From assembly GCA_951813285.1 (NCBI GenBank), contig OX638355.1, forward strand, positions 2,809,136-2,873,135: a stretch of 64,000 nucleotides of DNA, in the 5' to 3' direction. Positions within the stretch are counted from its first letter, which is position 1. Each line of letters begins with the position of its first letter. A program made the position numbers and the translations under genes. The notes under the pieces are model-generated. The model searched no databases. It was not told the DNA's origin and saw nothing but the letters and a program-made list of their open reading frames with translations. Source of the stretch: Terriglobia bacterium (GTDB lineage: Bacteria > Acidobacteriota > Terriglobia > Versatilivoradales > Versatilivoraceae). Shown here in pieces: positions 18,485 to 28,812 of this stretch.

Positions 18485-19552
18485 TCAACTGGATGGCCCC
18501 GGCCAGTCATCGGGAGACAAACCCAGCCATCGGGCTTCCTCGCAGACTTGAGCCCAGGTGTTCTCATCCACGATGATGCCCTCCGCCTGTGTGCGGCGGG
18601 CGCTACGATATTCGGGTTCGCCGGGGGCCAGGATTTCGCTGAAGCCCTCGGCCAGGCGGCTGGACTTGACGTGGGCGATCAGGGAGTCCACTTCATCGTA
18701 GTATCGGTCCAGGTCGCAAAAGTCCTCGATGCGATAGGCCGTCACCAGGACGCCGTTGCTGGACATTACGCGTTCGCCGGCCGCGCATCCCTCTCCGCTG
18801 AGGGCTCCTCCCAGGATCTCCACCATGATGCTGAGGCCGTAGCCCTTGTGGCCTACCGGTCCTCCCAGAGGCAGAATGGCTCCCGGCGGATCCCCCTTGA
18901 ACTCGTGGGGGTCGGTTGTGGGCCGTCCCTCCGAGTCGATGATCCATCCCTCGGGCAGGCTCTTGCCCTGATTCATGGCGACCCGAATCTTTCCCTCGGC
19001 TGCCATGGAGGTGGTCATGTCGATGAAGATCGGGTCGGCCTGGCGCCGCGGCGCCGCGAAGGCCAGGGGGTTGGTGCTGAGGCGCCCGTCGATGCCGCCG
19101 AAGGGGGCGATCTGATAGCCCAACCGACCCGCGTTGACGAAAATGGATCCAATCAGGCCCTCTCTGGCGATTTCCAGCGGGTAGGCGCCCACCCGGCCGA
19201 TGTGGCTGGTGTTGCGCAGGCCGACCGCCGCCATTCCCTGGGTGCGGGCCTTTTTGATGGCCAGGCGGGTGGCGAAATTGGCCCCGATCTGTCCCAGGGC
19301 TCCGTTGGCGTCCACCACGGCCGTGCAGGGATGATCGCTGACTATCTTGGGAGTGGCCCGGGGCTTGAAGCGGCCTTCTCGCAGGGCGCGAAGATATTCC
19401 GCGTATCGCATCACTCCATGGGAGGGGTGGCCGAAGAGATTCGACTCCACGATGTGGTCGACCACGGCGCGGCTGTCTTCTTCCCGGCAGCCGGCCGTCT
19501 GAAAGAGCCGGTATCCGATCTCGCGGAGATCTTGTGGGTTGAAAGTGGGCAT
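18485..19552 (-). CDS. Malate/L-lactate/ureidoglycolate dehydrogenase (Ldh2 family)
   Basis: A 355-aa NAD(P)-dependent oxidoreductase of the LDH2/MDHG family, which is unrelated in fold to classical lactate dehydrogenase. Diagnostic stretches are SNLFGHPSHGVMRY near residue 35, GLRNTSHIGRVGAYP with the catalytic His, IFVNAGRLGYQIAPFGG, STNPLAFAAP, and a HKGYGLSIMVEILGGALSG segment near the C-terminus. Members oxidise malate, sulfolactate, ureidoglycolate or pyridine-2-carboxylate analogues; the substrate cannot be assigned. It lies upstream of the iscS gene on the same strand, about 90 bp away, and is not obviously related in function. Confidence 0.9.
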   Translation of the reverse strand: MPTFNPQDLREIGYRLFQTAGCREEDSRAVVDHIVESNLFGHPSHGVMRYAEYLRALREGRFKPRATPKIVSDHPCTAVVDANGALGQIGANFATRLAIKKARTQGMAAVGLRNTSHIGRVGAYPLEIAREGLIGSIFVNAGRLGYQIAPFGGIDGRLSTNPLAFAAPRRQADPIFIDMTTSMAAEGKIRVAMNQGKSLPEGWIIDSEGRPTTDPHEFKGDPPGAILPLGGPVGHKGYGLSIMVEILGGALSGEGCAAGERVMSSNGVLVTAYRIEDFCDLDRYYDEVDSLIAHVKSSRLAEGFSEILAPGEPEYRSARRTQAEGIIVDENTWAQVCEEARWLGLSPDDWPGPSS

Positions 19553-19936
19553 GGGTTGGGTCTCCGGGCGTCAGGGAAAAGAGCAGAATAGTTGTGCATT
19601 TCCGGGATAAGTGGGGTTGGACCAAGCTCCCGGGACATGGCCTGGCCGGGCAGTGTTCTGGGATGCCGGTCGGACTGCAACCGCCCGCCCACCTGATTAT
19701 ACACGACAGGTCCGCCCCGCCTTTTCTTTCAACTGGGTGGAGAGACGGGTATCACTCTCCGGAAGGACCAGTGGGCAGAGCCTGCCCCGTTTCCTCTCCG
19801 TTGGGCCGTGTTTATGGGTCCGAGCGGCGGGACCGGTCAGGGGTCTTTCCCGAAAAACATACCCTTCCTCCCCGGCTCAAGTAGAATGGGACCCTGAATT
19901 TGCAGAAGCAAATACCGAAACGAAAAGGAGAACACA
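19553..19936 (+). other. Intergenic region before the prohibitin gene
   Basis: About 380 bp between divergent genes. No coding signal or strong promoter hexamer pair was seen. AAGGAG at 19925-19930 is the ribosome-binding site for the prohibitin start. Confidence 0.4.
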
Positions 19937-20779
19937 ATGGCAAGACATGCGCGGGAGGAGTTTCGAATGCCGGTTAATCTGGGACGGATCGTCGCCATGG
20001 GAGCAGTCGTGATTGTCGCCCTGATTGTAGTATCAGGAGCATTTGGAACAGTAGGCGCCGGGCAGCGCGGCGTTCTGCTGAGATTCGATGCTCCGACAGG
20101 GGATATCCTGGAGGAGGGTCTCTACTTCAAAATTCCCTTCGTTGAGGACGTGGTCCTGATGTCCACCCAGCTTAACAAGTACACCGCTCCCGCGACCTCC
20201 TCCAGCAAGGATCTGCAAGTGGTGACCACCGAAGTCACCTTGAACTACCAGTTGAAGCCCAACCAGGTTGCGGAAGTCTATCGTGCCCTGCGGCGGAATT
20301 ACGAAAGCCTGGTGATTCAGCCCTATATTCAGGAAGCCGTGAAATCGACCACGGCCAACTACAATGCCGAAGAACTCATTACCCAGCGCCCGGCGGTGAA
20401 GACTGCCCTGCAGGAACTGCTGGCCGATCGACTGCAGCCGCGAGGTCTGCAGGTTGTGCAGGTATCGATCACCGATTTTCAGTTTTCAAATGCCTTCCAG
20501 CAGGCCATCGAGGCCAAGGTGACGGCCGTCCAGCGGGCACTGGAAGCGGAGAACGCCCTTCGACGGGTCGAGTTCGAGGCCAAGCAGCAGATTGAGCAAG
20601 CTCGAGCCGAAGCCAAAGGGCTGGAACTCCAAAGGGCTCAGGTGACCACCCAGTTGTTGGAGTTGCGGCGAATTGAGGTTCAGAAGGAGGCCGTGGGCAA
20701 GTGGAATGGAGTGATGCCGTCGGTGGTGACCAGCGGTGGTCCGGTTCCCATGCTGGATGTGTTCAAGGCGGGGCAGTAG
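19937..20779 (+). CDS. Prohibitin / SPFH-Band 7 family membrane protein
   Basis: A 280-aa protein with one N-terminal transmembrane helix (residues about 17-40, AMGAVVIVALIVVSGAFG). The prohibitin core follows: AGQRGVLLRFDAPTGDILEEGLYFKIPF, a Band 7 domain, then a long coiled coil rich in Ala/Glu/Gln (about residues 185-245, ALEAENALRRVEFEAKQQ). Prohibitins form ring-shaped membrane scaffolds that restrain the FtsH protease in mitochondria and some bacteria. AAGGAG precedes the ATG by six bases. No ftsH or NfeD partner is adjacent. Confidence 0.9.
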   Translation: MARHAREEFRMPVNLGRIVAMGAVVIVALIVVSGAFGTVGAGQRGVLLRFDAPTGDILEEGLYFKIPFVEDVVLMSTQLNKYTAPATSSSKDLQVVTTEVTLNYQLKPNQVAEVYRALRRNYESLVIQPYIQEAVKSTTANYNAEELITQRPAVKTALQELLADRLQPRGLQVVQVSITDFQFSNAFQQAIEAKVTAVQRALEAENALRRVEFEAKQQIEQARAEAKGLELQRAQVTTQLLELRRIEVQKEAVGKWNGVMPSVVTSGGPVPMLDVFKAGQ

Positions 20780-20927
20780 GCTTCGGGCACTTTGAGGTTC
20801 CGCTGGAACCGCGGATCAGTGCCTGGACACAGCCCATTGGAAAATCCTGTCCCCAGGCAGTGTCGTGGTTTGGGGGGGAGCGGCGTATCCGCGTCTGCAG
20901 GTAGCCCCGGACGCTGAGAAGCGATCA

Positions 20928-23123
20928 TCAGCGGGGTTTGGCTTCAAGCAGCCGGGAGAGGAAATCCCGGACCGCGGCCGGATCGGGCAGTCGATAGCCG
21001 GCGCAGCTCTGGCCGGAGCCAACGTGGATGGCAAAGCTCCCGGGCGGCAGGGCCGCGAACAACTCTTCGTCGGACCGGTCGTCTCCCACCGCCAGGATCG
21101 TCCAGTCTCCTTCTCCCGCCTTTGCCAGAGAGGGGACGACCATGCCCTTGTGAATGCCCTGGGCCCGCACCTCGATCACTTTGTGGCCCATCACCATTTC
21201 GGCGGACAGACCCGGCAAGACCCCTTCGATCCGATGTTGGAGATCCTGGGCATGGGCTTTGCCCAGCTCGGGGTCGGCCATGCGGTAATGCCAGGCCAGT
21301 CCCGCGCTCTTCCGCTCGATCAGAGAGCCCGGTGTCCAGGAGGCGAACTGCTCCAGAATGGGAAGAATGACCTCTTTCCAGCTGGAGTCGTCCGGGCTGT
21401 TACGCTGCCATGGGCTTCCCGGTTCCGGGCGGGACCAGAAGCCATGCTCCGCGTGCAGTCCGATGGGCATTCCACCCAACCAGCTTTCCAGGACCGGGGC
21501 CGGACGGCCGCTGACAATGTGAACGGCGGTGCCCGGCCGTGCCGCCAGAGCCTTGAGCAACTCCTTCACCTCGGGGTCGGGAACGGCCAATAGGGGCGAG
21601 CTGGCCAGGGGAACCAGCGTGCCGTCGTAGTCCAGCAGCAGCAGCAAGCGGTCGGAACCGCTCAGTCTCTCCACCATTGCCTCCATCCTGGCTTGGGCCG
21701 ATTGCGCCTCCAGGGGTTGGGTGCTGACTCCGGGAGCGGTTTCGAGAGCCTTGATGTAACTGTTCGCCCAGTGGTAGCAGTCGTAAGTCAGCACGCGACT
21801 GCGCAATACCCGCATGCGAGCCCGCCGTTCTTCCTCCGGCAGCGAAAGACTGTTCTTGATGGTGGTGGCCACTCCGTCGGTGTCGTAGGGGTTGACGGAC
21901 ACGGCTTCCCGGAGCTCTTCGGCAGCCCCGGCAAACTCACTCAGCATCAGAATGCCGTCTTCATCGGTGCGGGAGGCCACAAACTCCTTGGCCACCAGGT
22001 TCATTCCGTCCCGCAGGGGAGTGACCAGCATCAGGTCGGCCGAGCGGTAGAGCGCGACCAGCTCGGTTTGGGGTATGGAGCGGTAGAGGTAATGTATGGG
22101 TACCGAGTTTGTAGTTGCGTGGGCGCCGTTGATCCGGCCCACCAGCTCGTCCAGATGCTGGCGGTATTGCTCGTAGGAGTCGACCCGGGTGCGAGAGGGA
22201 ACCACGATCTGAATCATGCGCACCTTGTCCCTCAACCCGGGTTCCCGCTCCAGCAATCGATCCATGGCCAGCATGCGCCGGGGCAGTCCCTTGGTGTAAT
22301 CGAGACGGTCCACCCCCAGGATCAGCTTGCGCCCTCCGCACTCCTGTCGAACGGCCTCCACCTTGGCCAGGACCGATTCCCGGTCGGCCAGCCGGCCGAA
22401 TTCGGCGGCGTCAACGCCGATGGGGAAGACGCCCATGAGGATCTTCCGTTCCTCGAAGGTCAACATTTCGCCCTGGGATTCCACGCCCAGAACCAGCAGA
22501 ATGGCCCGCGCGAAATGCCGCATGTAGGAGAAGGTATGGAATCCGATCAAGTCGGCTCCCAGGATTCCCTCCAGCATCTGGCTGCGCCAGGGCAGGATCC
22601 GGAAGACTTCGGAGGAAGGGAAGGGGATATGCAGGAAGAATCCGATTCTGGCCTGGGGAAGCAGGCGGCGCAACATGGCGGGCACCAAGGTGAGCTGGTA
22701 ATCGTGGATCCAGACCAAGTCGCCGGTTCGGTATTCCCGGGCGACCACTTCGGCAAAGTGTCGATTGACTTCCCGGTAGGTCTCCCAGTGCCGCCAGGCG
22801 TCCCGTTGGATCAGGTCTGTCTGATAGTGGAACAGAGGCCAGAGCACGCCATTGGAGAAGGCCTCGTAGTATCGGTTGATCTCGCTCTGGGTGAGGTAGA
22901 CCGGCACCGTCCGCAGATCCGCCAACTCCTTTTCCAGATAGGACCGCTGGCCCGCCTCGGGCGGGACCTCGCCTGGCCAACCCACCCACAGGGACTCCCC
23001 CGATTGGTGAGGGCCGCGCAGTCCGGCAGCCAGGCCTCCAATGGACTCGCTCACGCGGATCTTGCCCTGCTCCGACTTCACCGTGATGGGCAGCCGGTTG
23101 GAGACGATCAGGAGTCTGCTCAT
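20928..23123 (-). CDS. Fused trehalose-6-phosphate synthase / trehalose-6-phosphatase
   Basis: A 731-aa bifunctional enzyme. Residues 1 to about 465 are OtsA (GT20): [13 protein letters not shown] at the N-terminus, [32 protein letters not shown], and [16 protein letters not shown]. After a short linker, residues about 490-731 are OtsB (HAD superfamily) with nucleophile motif [12 protein letters not shown], and later [15 protein letters not shown]. The pair makes trehalose from UDP-glucose and glucose-6-phosphate, usually for osmotic or desiccation stress. Both catalytic halves look intact, so trehalose-6-phosphate should not accumulate. The gene is convergent with the prohibitin gene. Confidence 0.93.
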   Translation of the reverse strand: MSRLLIVSNRLPITVKSEQGKIRVSESIGGLAAGLRGPHQSGESLWVGWPGEVPPEAGQRSYLEKELADLRTVPVYLTQSEINRYYEAFSNGVLWPLFHYQTDLIQRDAWRHWETYREVNRHFAEVVAREYRTGDLVWIHDYQLTLVPAMLRRLLPQARIGFFLHIPFPSSEVFRILPWRSQMLEGILGADLIGFHTFSYMRHFARAILLVLGVESQGEMLTFEERKILMGVFPIGVDAAEFGRLADRESVLAKVEAVRQECGGRKLILGVDRLDYTKGLPRRMLAMDRLLEREPGLRDKVRMIQIVVPSRTRVDSYEQYRQHLDELVGRINGAHATTNSVPIHYLYRSIPQTELVALYRSADLMLVTPLRDGMNLVAKEFVASRTDEDGILMLSEFAGAAEELREAVSVNPYDTDGVATTIKNSLSLPEEERRARMRVLRSRVLTYDCYHWANSYIKALETAPGVSTQPLEAQSAQARMEAMVERLSGSDRLLLLLDYDGTLVPLASSPLLAVPDPEVKELLKALAARPGTAVHIVSGRPAPVLESWLGGMPIGLHAEHGFWSRPEPGSPWQRNSPDDSSWKEVILPILEQFASWTPGSLIERKSAGLAWHYRMADPELGKAHAQDLQHRIEGVLPGLSAEMVMGHKVIEVRAQGIHKGMVVPSLAKAGEGDWTILAVGDDRSDEELFAALPPGSFAIHVGSGQSCAGYRLPDPAAVRDFLSRLLEAKPR

Positions 23124-23275
23124 GGTTGAGTGATCGAGTCGGGGACGGTGGTGGAGTGAGCCAGCGGTGAGAGAGGAGGCCGCCGATGGAACGGTCAGTC
23201 ACCTCATTGTATTGGAACCGGTCGTCATCTTCAAGGCGGCTGGAGAAGGGAGGGCGGCGGGGGCCCGGCTTGCCT

Positions 23276-23419
23276 GAAACAAACGAAAAAAGACAAAAGA
23301 AAAAGAGGAATCCACGAAGGGCCACGAAGAACGACGAAGGGCCACTAAGGCGTTGAGGCTGACCGCGACGGGATGCCAAGGTCGCGACGGTATGGTCGAT
23401 TTCTGATTGTTTCACTCTC
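23276..23419 (+). repeat. Dispersed intergenic repeat A, copy 1
   Basis: A purine-rich repeat about 140 bp long with the core CACGAAGGGCCACGAAGAA. Reverse-complemented, it matches 62900-63038 with roughly 85% identity by eye, from GAAACAAACGAAAAAAGAC to TTTCACTCTC. Shorter copies of the core occur at 55905-55950 and 60309-60362. Confidence 0.8.
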
Positions 23420-23829
23420 CAGCCTTTTGCAATATTCAGCAGCGTGACCCTTGCCGGGGATGGCCACAAAAGGCACAAGAACACAAGAAGAGCAGAACGC
23501 TGAAAGCCTGCAAGACGTTGACTCCCGAACCCGTCGCACAAGTTCCGCGCTATCTGCATACATCCGGTCAACGCTTCGCCATGGGGATCAAGTTCGGATT
23601 GTCAAGACTCGAAATCACGAAATTCCTTTTGTGCTTTTTGTGGTGAACTCCCCTTTATCACCAAGTCGCACCCGACTATTGAAATAGGCAGAACATCACG
23701 ATTGCCGGCAAAACGACCTGTCCCACTGCCAATATTGCAAGAGGCTCTCTCGCATGATCTGCACGGCAGGGCTGCGGCCCGGCAACCCGACACGCTCTCT
23801 TGAGGAGCAAGAGTGAATGGGAGAACGCC
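23420..23829 (+). other. Non-coding stretch with a purine-rich inverted motif
   Basis: No gene is convincing here. CCACAAAAGGCACAAGAAC near 23463 and its approximate reverse complement CCTTTTGTGCTTTTTGTGG near 23626 form a long-range inverted pair related in style to repeat A. Confidence 0.4.
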
Positions 23830-23985
23830 CACCCGGGAGCGCGGGCGTCTCGCCCGCATAGGACTTGGCACCATAGTAGCGAACCCTGCAAAGGCCGGTT
23901 TGGTGCTCTGTTCGAGGGAATGCCCCTGGATCGCAGGCTGCTTGCACGAATAAGGTTGCGGGCGGGACGCCCGCGCTCCCGGGTG
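23830..23985 (+). repeat. Dispersed palindromic-ended repeat B, copy 1 (MITE-like)
   Basis: About 156 bp bounded by inverted termini (CACCCGGGAGCGCGGGCGT and its complement), each also containing a GCGGGCG...CGCCCGC hairpin. The inverted second copy is at 62621-62776, with a more variable centre. No transposase is inside, so it would be non-autonomous or a REP/BIME-type element. Confidence 0.8.
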
Positions 23986-24169
23986 GCTCCCTCCCATGAC
24001 GCCGGGATATCAAGGTCACGATATCGCAGATACATTCGGGCGCGGTTGGTCATTGAAGGGGGTCCATCCCTATTCGTGTCCATTCGTGGTTCGTCTTTAA
24101 AAACGATCGGCAGTTTCTTCCTCGCATGATCCGTTCTTCGTGAGAGGGCAGGGGCCGGACTTGTCTGCT

Positions 24170-25042
24170 TCACTCCGGTGAGGGCGGGCGATTGACCAGT
24201 CCGTCCCCGGTCAATCCGTATTCCCTCCAACTGTGAACGGGGGTGAAGCCCAACATCCGGCGGCTCTTCTCCATGGAAATGAATGGGGATGCGGGGTCCA
24301 GACGGTCGTAGCGCAGTTCTGCCTGGGGATGGTACTTCCGGATGACCTCCGGTGTGGGCAGGACATGGCCGGAATCGGGGCCCGAGGCCAGGAACACGTC
24401 GTGCTGAATCTGCTCCGAAACCAGAGCCGCTTCCAGCAGTCCCACCAGGTCCCGCGATTCGATGTACTCGTGCAGTCCCTGGATTCCCGAGTCGTCGTCG
24501 TAGGGGAAACGGTCTCCGTAGGGGCGAAGAAAGGCCGTGAAATGGGTGAGGCGAAAGCAGAGGGTGCGTATGCCGAACTTGTCGGTGAAGGCTCGGCAGA
24601 GGGATTCGGTCAGGAGCTTGCCCACTCCGTAAGTGTCGTGGGAGGCTGCCGGGTGGTCCTCGTCGATGGGCAGGTATTGAGCTTCGGCGTTGCGGCCGAA
24701 GCCGTAAGCCATCAGACTGGAAGCATGCAGGAAGTGGCGTACGCCGTGCTCCACCGCCAACTCCAGCGCATGGTAGGTGCCCTGCACGTTGATCCGGAAC
24801 ACTTGGTGCAGGGGAGGGATGTCGTAGGGAATGGCGGCCAGGTGGATGACGGCTTCGGCACCCTTCATGGCATCGGAAAGGTCCTTGCGGTCCAGGATGC
24901 TGCCGGCGACGTAGCGGACGTTGTCCAGCCGGGTCGGGGGCGGCGCCCAGTCGAAGGCCGTGACCTGGTGGCGGGCGGCCAGACCGTCCAACAAGAGGTT
25001 GCGGCCTACCCGGCCGCTGGAGCCGGTCAATAGAATACGCAT
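24170..25042 (-). CDS. NAD-dependent epimerase/dehydratase (extended SDR)
   Basis: A 290-aa Rossmann enzyme. The nucleotide-binding G-x-x-G-x-x-G is at residues 7-13 (GSSGRVG). AVIHLAAIPYD is the usual second NAD contact, and the catalytic Tyr-x3-Lys is in DTYGVGKLLTE, with a Ser in FLHASSLMAYG. This set marks an extended short-chain dehydrogenase acting on a nucleotide sugar or related alcohol; the substrate is open. It stands alone between repeats and a divergent class IV aminotransferase. Confidence 0.88.
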   Translation of the reverse strand: MRILLTGSSGRVGRNLLLDGLAARHQVTAFDWAPPPTRLDNVRYVAGSILDRKDLSDAMKGAEAVIHLAAIPYDIPPLHQVFRINVQGTYHALELAVEHGVRHFLHASSLMAYGFGRNAEAQYLPIDEDHPAASHDTYGVGKLLTESLCRAFTDKFGIRTLCFRLTHFTAFLRPYGDRFPYDDDSGIQGLHEYIESRDLVGLLEAALVSEQIQHDVFLASGPDSGHVLPTPEVIRKYHPQAELRYDRLDPASPFISMEKSRRMLGFTPVHSWREYGLTGDGLVNRPPSPE

Positions 25043-25297
25043 GTGGATTCCTGAAGGCAGCCCCGCTTTTTGTGGAAGTGAGACAGGACACCAGGTGCAA
25101 CTGCCGAAGTACTGTCGTACTATTGCGGGTTATTGGGCTTGGGGCCGCCAACGGCGGAATGTTAGGAGACCAGAGCGGCGGAGTCAACAATGGACGGGGT
25201 TTCAGACCGGCCCTTGGCTGCGCCGGTGGGCTTCGGTGCCCGCGGCCCTTTTCGAAGAGTGCTCCGGGTGGATTCAGTGTGACTATGGGAGGTTGCG

Positions 25298-26203
25298 ATG
25301 AAGCAGAGGCAAGTCTACGTCAATGGGGAAATGGTTCCGGAAGAGGAAGCCAGGATTTCAATCTTCGACAGTGCGGTCCTGATTGGGGATTCCGTGATCG
25401 AGACGGCCCGAACCTTCCATCACAAGCTGTTTCGCTGGCCGGAGCACCGCGACCGCCTGCTTCGCTCCATCAAGGCGGCCAGGATGAACTTCGGCCTGAC
25501 GACAGCGGAACTCGATCGGGTGACCCAGAAGTTCCTGGAGGATAATCTGCCGACCCTGGAAGAAGGTGACGAAGGCGGGGTGGGACACCTGGTCAGCCGC
25601 GGTCGCATGGGGTTGGTGCTGTCTCCCACCACCTCGACCTTCGTGATGTATTTCTATCCTCTGTCTCCGGGCCTGAAGGCAAAGGCGGTCTACTACGACA
25701 AGGGACTGCACGTGGTGACGCCGCCGACGCGGCACATGCACCCGCTGACCGTCGATCCCAAGATCAAGTACCGCAGCCGCCTGCACTTCTCACTGGCCGA
25801 CGCCGAGGCCCGGCTGATCGATCCGGAAGCCCTGGCCCTGATGCTGGACCACCAGGGAAACCTGGCCGAGGGAACGGGCTGGAATTTCTTCGTGGTGAAT
25901 CGAGGAGAGGTGTTGACCCCCAGCGAAAGGAACATCCTGCAGGGAGTGAGTCGGTTGACCACCATCGAGTTGGCCCGCGGACTGGGCATGACCGTCAGGG
26001 AGACGGATATCCAACCCTACCACGCAACCACGGCGGACGAGGCCTTCATGACCTCCACCTCGCTGTGCATGATGCCGGTCACCCGTTTCAACGGGCAGCC
26101 GATCGGAGACGGCAGGCCGGGTCCCTGCACGTTGCGATTGATAGAGCGCTGGAAGGAGTACGTGGACTTCGACTTCATCGCCCACGCCAAGCGATGGGCG
26201 TAA
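25298..26203 (+). CDS. Class IV aminotransferase (BCAT / D-amino acid transaminase / ADC lyase fold)
   Basis: A 301-aa PLP-dependent fold-type IV enzyme. The PLP lysine is the one in DPKIKYRSRLHF. The Glu of the family is in GNLAEGTGWNFFVV, which is close to the LTEGPGFNIFLV pattern of branched-chain or D-amino acid aminotransferases. DEAFMTSTSLCMMPV is the C-terminal binding loop. Neither ilvE nor pabC can be assigned, because neighbours give no pathway. The ATG is preceded by GGGAGG 9 bases upstream. Divergent from the epimerase, convergent with the PQQ-propeller gene. Confidence 0.85.
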   Translation: MKQRQVYVNGEMVPEEEARISIFDSAVLIGDSVIETARTFHHKLFRWPEHRDRLLRSIKAARMNFGLTTAELDRVTQKFLEDNLPTLEEGDEGGVGHLVSRGRMGLVLSPTTSTFVMYFYPLSPGLKAKAVYYDKGLHVVTPPTRHMHPLTVDPKIKYRSRLHFSLADAEARLIDPEALALMLDHQGNLAEGTGWNFFVVNRGEVLTPSERNILQGVSRLTTIELARGLGMTVRETDIQPYHATTADEAFMTSTSLCMMPVTRFNGQPIGDGRPGPCTLRLIERWKEYVDFDFIAHAKRWA

Positions 26204-26272
26204 TGCGCGATTCCATCGCCGGGGCGGGCCCGTTCCTTGGGAGAATGGTTGCCGGGCGCAGCGCCGGAGAGG

Positions 26273-27535
26273 TCAGCGCCGCCGCTGCCCAATGCAGAAC
26301 AGTCGCTCGGCCGTCCTGATGAAGATCTGGCCGTCGGAAATGGCCGGAGAGCTCAGGCAGTAGTCGTCCAGTGGGTTTTCCGACAGGATCCGGAAATGGG
26401 GCCCGGCCATGACCACGGTCGTCACCCCGTCCTCGTTGCTCACGTAGATCTTGCCGTCGGCCAACACCGGTGAGGAGCTGTAGGTCCCCGGCTTGAGCCG
26501 CACCCCGCCCCAGACCTGCCTTCCGCTCTTGGCATCCAGGCACCACATGATTCCCTTGTCGCTGACGGAGTAGAAGAAGGTGCCGTCGGAAACCGGCGTG
26601 GGGACGTCGGGGCCGTTCTCGAACGACCAGACCCGATGGCTCTGGCTGACGTCTCCGCGGCCGCCCGGTCGAATGGCCATCAAGGGCTTTACTCGGGTGG
26701 GCACGTAGATCAGGCCGCCGGCAACCACCGGGGAGGCAACCACCCGAAAGTAGGGGTTGTTGGTGGGATTGAAGCCGTTCACCCGCCATAGCTCCCGGCC
26801 GGTGGCCAGGTCATGGCCGGTGGCGCTGTCCCCTCCGGTGATCACCAGCTCCTGACCCTTGGCGGTGGGCGCCAGCGTCGGGGTGGTGTAGGAATCGGGC
26901 GATTCCCTGATGGCGTCTGTGGGTCGCTCCACCTTCCAGAGGGTCTTGCCGTCAGCGCCGTCGACTCGCAGGACATAGGAAGGATCGTCGGTCTTCATTC
27001 CATGCAGCACCTGGATGAAGAGGTCACCCTGGTGGAGGAGCGGGGAGGAGGCGTAGCCGTGGTTCAGGCCGAACTTTCCGTAGTCCTTCTGGATGTCGCG
27101 GTTCCACAGCGGCTCTCCGTCCAGGGTGAATGACTTGAGGATGCCGGTCCCGGTCATGACAAAGACCGATTGGCCGTCGGTGACCGGGGAAGGGGAGGAC
27201 ATGTTCTGCTTGCGCATCTTGACGTTTCCCTGCCCCAGGCTCCGCTTCCATCTCACCTCACCATTTTCGCGGTCGACGCACCACAGGTAGAGGTCGGCGC
27301 CGTCAGCCACGTTCAGAAAAATTGAATCGCCCCAGATTATGGGGGTGGAACCGCTGAATTCGGGCAGCGCCAGCTCCCAGGTGATGTTGGTCTGCCTGTC
27401 CCAGGAGACGGGCAATGCCTTCTCGGGACTGATGCCGTCCAGCGTGGGGCCCCTCCATTGCGGCCAGTTTCCTGCCTGCGACTGCTGCAGAAGAATAAGG
27501 GCGATGACCAGGGCTGGAAGCGTTCTCCACACCAT
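26273..27535 (-). CDS. Secreted PQQ-type beta-propeller repeat protein
   Basis: A 420-aa exported protein with a signal peptide ([18 protein letters not shown]). The repeats follow the quinoprotein W-motif blade pattern, for example [33 protein letters not shown] and SGRQVWGGV, giving a seven- or eight-blade propeller. No cofactor-binding Cys pair or catalytic Asp of alcohol dehydrogenases was seen, so it is likely a binding or scaffolding member like those near outer-membrane assembly proteins. Such proteins beginning [12 protein letters not shown] are common in Planctomycetes and Acidobacteria. Confidence 0.85.
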   Translation of the reverse strand: MVWRTLPALVIALILLQQSQAGNWPQWRGPTLDGISPEKALPVSWDRQTNITWELALPEFSGSTPIIWGDSIFLNVADGADLYLWCVDRENGEVRWKRSLGQGNVKMRKQNMSSPSPVTDGQSVFVMTGTGILKSFTLDGEPLWNRDIQKDYGKFGLNHGYASSPLLHQGDLFIQVLHGMKTDDPSYVLRVDGADGKTLWKVERPTDAIRESPDSYTTPTLAPTAKGQELVITGGDSATGHDLATGRELWRVNGFNPTNNPYFRVVASPVVAGGLIYVPTRVKPLMAIRPGGRGDVSQSHRVWSFENGPDVPTPVSDGTFFYSVSDKGIMWCLDAKSGRQVWGGVRLKPGTYSSSPVLADGKIYVSNEDGVTTVVMAGPHFRILSENPLDDYCLSSPAISDGQIFIRTAERLFCIGQRRR

Positions 27536-27665
27536 TGCACTCCTCCATGTTTCGCCAGGAATTTCCCGAATACCCTAATGGATTGCTTCTTGAACCTCCG
27601 GGCTCGTCGAAGGCCATCAGCCCGGCCGGCACGAGCGGAATTTTCGCATCAATGCGTCCGGCACT

Positions 27666-27694
27666 TTGACATGCCGGAACTCCGATCTTACATA
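27666..27694 (+). promoter_or_regulatory. Sigma-70-type promoter of the Hsp20 gene
   Basis: TTGACA (27666-27671), a 17-bp spacer, and TACATA (27689-27694) make a strong housekeeping promoter about 70 bp before the start codon. The ribosome-binding site AGGAGGTG lies 6 bases before the ATG. No CIRCE or HrcA operator inverted repeat was found. Confidence 0.7.
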
Positions 27695-27765
27695 TTCAGT
27701 GAAACGAAGTTGAGAGGTCACAATCAGGACCGGAGCAACAAAACCCAAACTCAGGAGGTGTCCAA

Positions 27766-28236
27766 ATGTTAGCACTTTCAAGAAGGCTGTTTAACGACTT
27801 TCCCTCATTCGATCGGCAGGTCGATCGATTCTTCAACGATGCCTGGAACCGGGAGATCCGGCTCTTGCCGAACTTCAGAGCCTTTCGCCCCGAACTCGAC
27901 GCCTTCGAGAGAGACGGGCAGCACGTCTACCGGCTGGCTCTGCCGGGCGTGGACCCTGGCGACGTCGACCTTTCGGTGGTTGAGGGCAGGCTGACGGTGC
28001 AGGTGGAGAGGAAGGAGCCGGCCGATGTCAGTCGGGACGACTGGCACCTGCGGGGCTTCTCTTACGGCAAGTATGAGCAGACCCTGCTCTTGCCCAAGGG
28101 AACCGACCTGGACAGGGTCTCGGCTTCCTTCCACAACGGGGTCCTGGAAATCACGGCGCCCCTGGCTCCGGCGGCCCTGCCGAAGAAGATCGAGGTCAAG
28201 GCGCTCGGCGGCAGGAAGCTGAAAGCGACCGCCTGA
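27766..28236 (+). CDS. Hsp20 / alpha-crystallin small heat-shock protein
   Basis: A 156-aa chaperone of the Hsp20 family. The alpha-crystallin domain spans about residues 40-140: DAFERDGQHVYRLALPGVDP, RLTVQVERKEP, FSYGKYEQTLLLPKGTD and the signature ASFHNGVLEITAPL near the end. It binds partly unfolded proteins as oligomers. The IxI-type tail motif is represented by KKIEVKAL. It has its own promoter and a strong intrinsic terminator, so it is a single-gene unit. It marks the left border of the degraded accessory region. Confidence 0.95.
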   Translation: MLALSRRLFNDFPSFDRQVDRFFNDAWNREIRLLPNFRAFRPELDAFERDGQHVYRLALPGVDPGDVDLSVVEGRLTVQVERKEPADVSRDDWHLRGFSYGKYEQTLLLPKGTDLDRVSASFHNGVLEITAPLAPAALPKKIEVKALGGRKLKATA

Positions 28237-28269
28237 ATCCGCCGGTTAGCACGACGGTGTCGTTTCTGA

Positions 28270-28301
28270 AAGGGGTCTGGATTTTCCAGACCCCTTTTTT
28301 C
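28270..28301 (+). terminator. Intrinsic terminator of the Hsp20 gene
   Basis: An 11-bp perfect stem (AAGGGGTCTGG / CCAGACCCCTT) with a 5-nt loop is followed by a run of T residues. It lies 34 bp after the stop codon. Confidence 0.93.
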
Positions 28302-28615
28302 GACTCGGAGCCGAAGCGAGAAAAAATGCACGGGGATTGTGGGGCATACGGTAAGGCCGGCGGTTGCGGAAGGCCGAAACAAAGCACTTGGCGGGGGAAC
28401 GCGAGCACCGAGTGCTTGATCAAGCGGCGAGGAGACAACACACGGAACATGCAGGACAGTGTCGCCCTGGTAGCGACCGGCAACTGACAGCGGCGAGTTC
28501 GTAAATTAATTTCCATGGTTCCTGGGTCCGAATCAATGATTACCCACCGGCCGTCGCGACGGCCGATTTGTTGAAATTCCACTGCGACGGCCTCCTGGCG
28601 CCGTAGGCCGCATCC
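28302..28615 (-). other. Non-coding stretch at the island border
   Basis: No gene, RNA or repeat was recognised. The sequence becomes compositionally mixed and runs into a chain of gene fragments. Confidence 0.4.
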
Positions 28616-28753
28616 AAGAAGAAGGGCTAGGAGGTTGGTCAATCGCCCCAGTTCAGGCGGAAAACGTCCACTCAACTGGTTGCCTCCGAGATCCAGGGTT
28701 CGCAAGTGGGTCAACTGCGCCAGTTCGGAAGGAATCGGCCCGCTCAGCCCGTT
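28616..28753 (-). pseudogene. Leucine-rich repeat fragment
   Basis: About 46 codons read NGLSGPIPSELAQLTHLRTL and then LGGNQLSGRFPPELGRLTNL, two LRR units of the plant-type consensus (LSGxIPxxLxxLxxLxxLxL). There is no start, no further repeat and no domain beyond them. It is a remnant of a longer LRR protein. Confidence 0.6.
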
Positions 28754-28812
28754 TCCATGCTCCCCGGCGTGCGGGCCACCTCCATCTTGCGCCGTTGTCC
28801 CGTCTCGGCCAC

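Noticed and set aside
23676-25190. A 504-codon minus-strand frame running across repeat B and the epimerase gene
   Set aside because: It is a shadow frame: the epimerase has a clear family match in another frame, and this frame translates repeat B.
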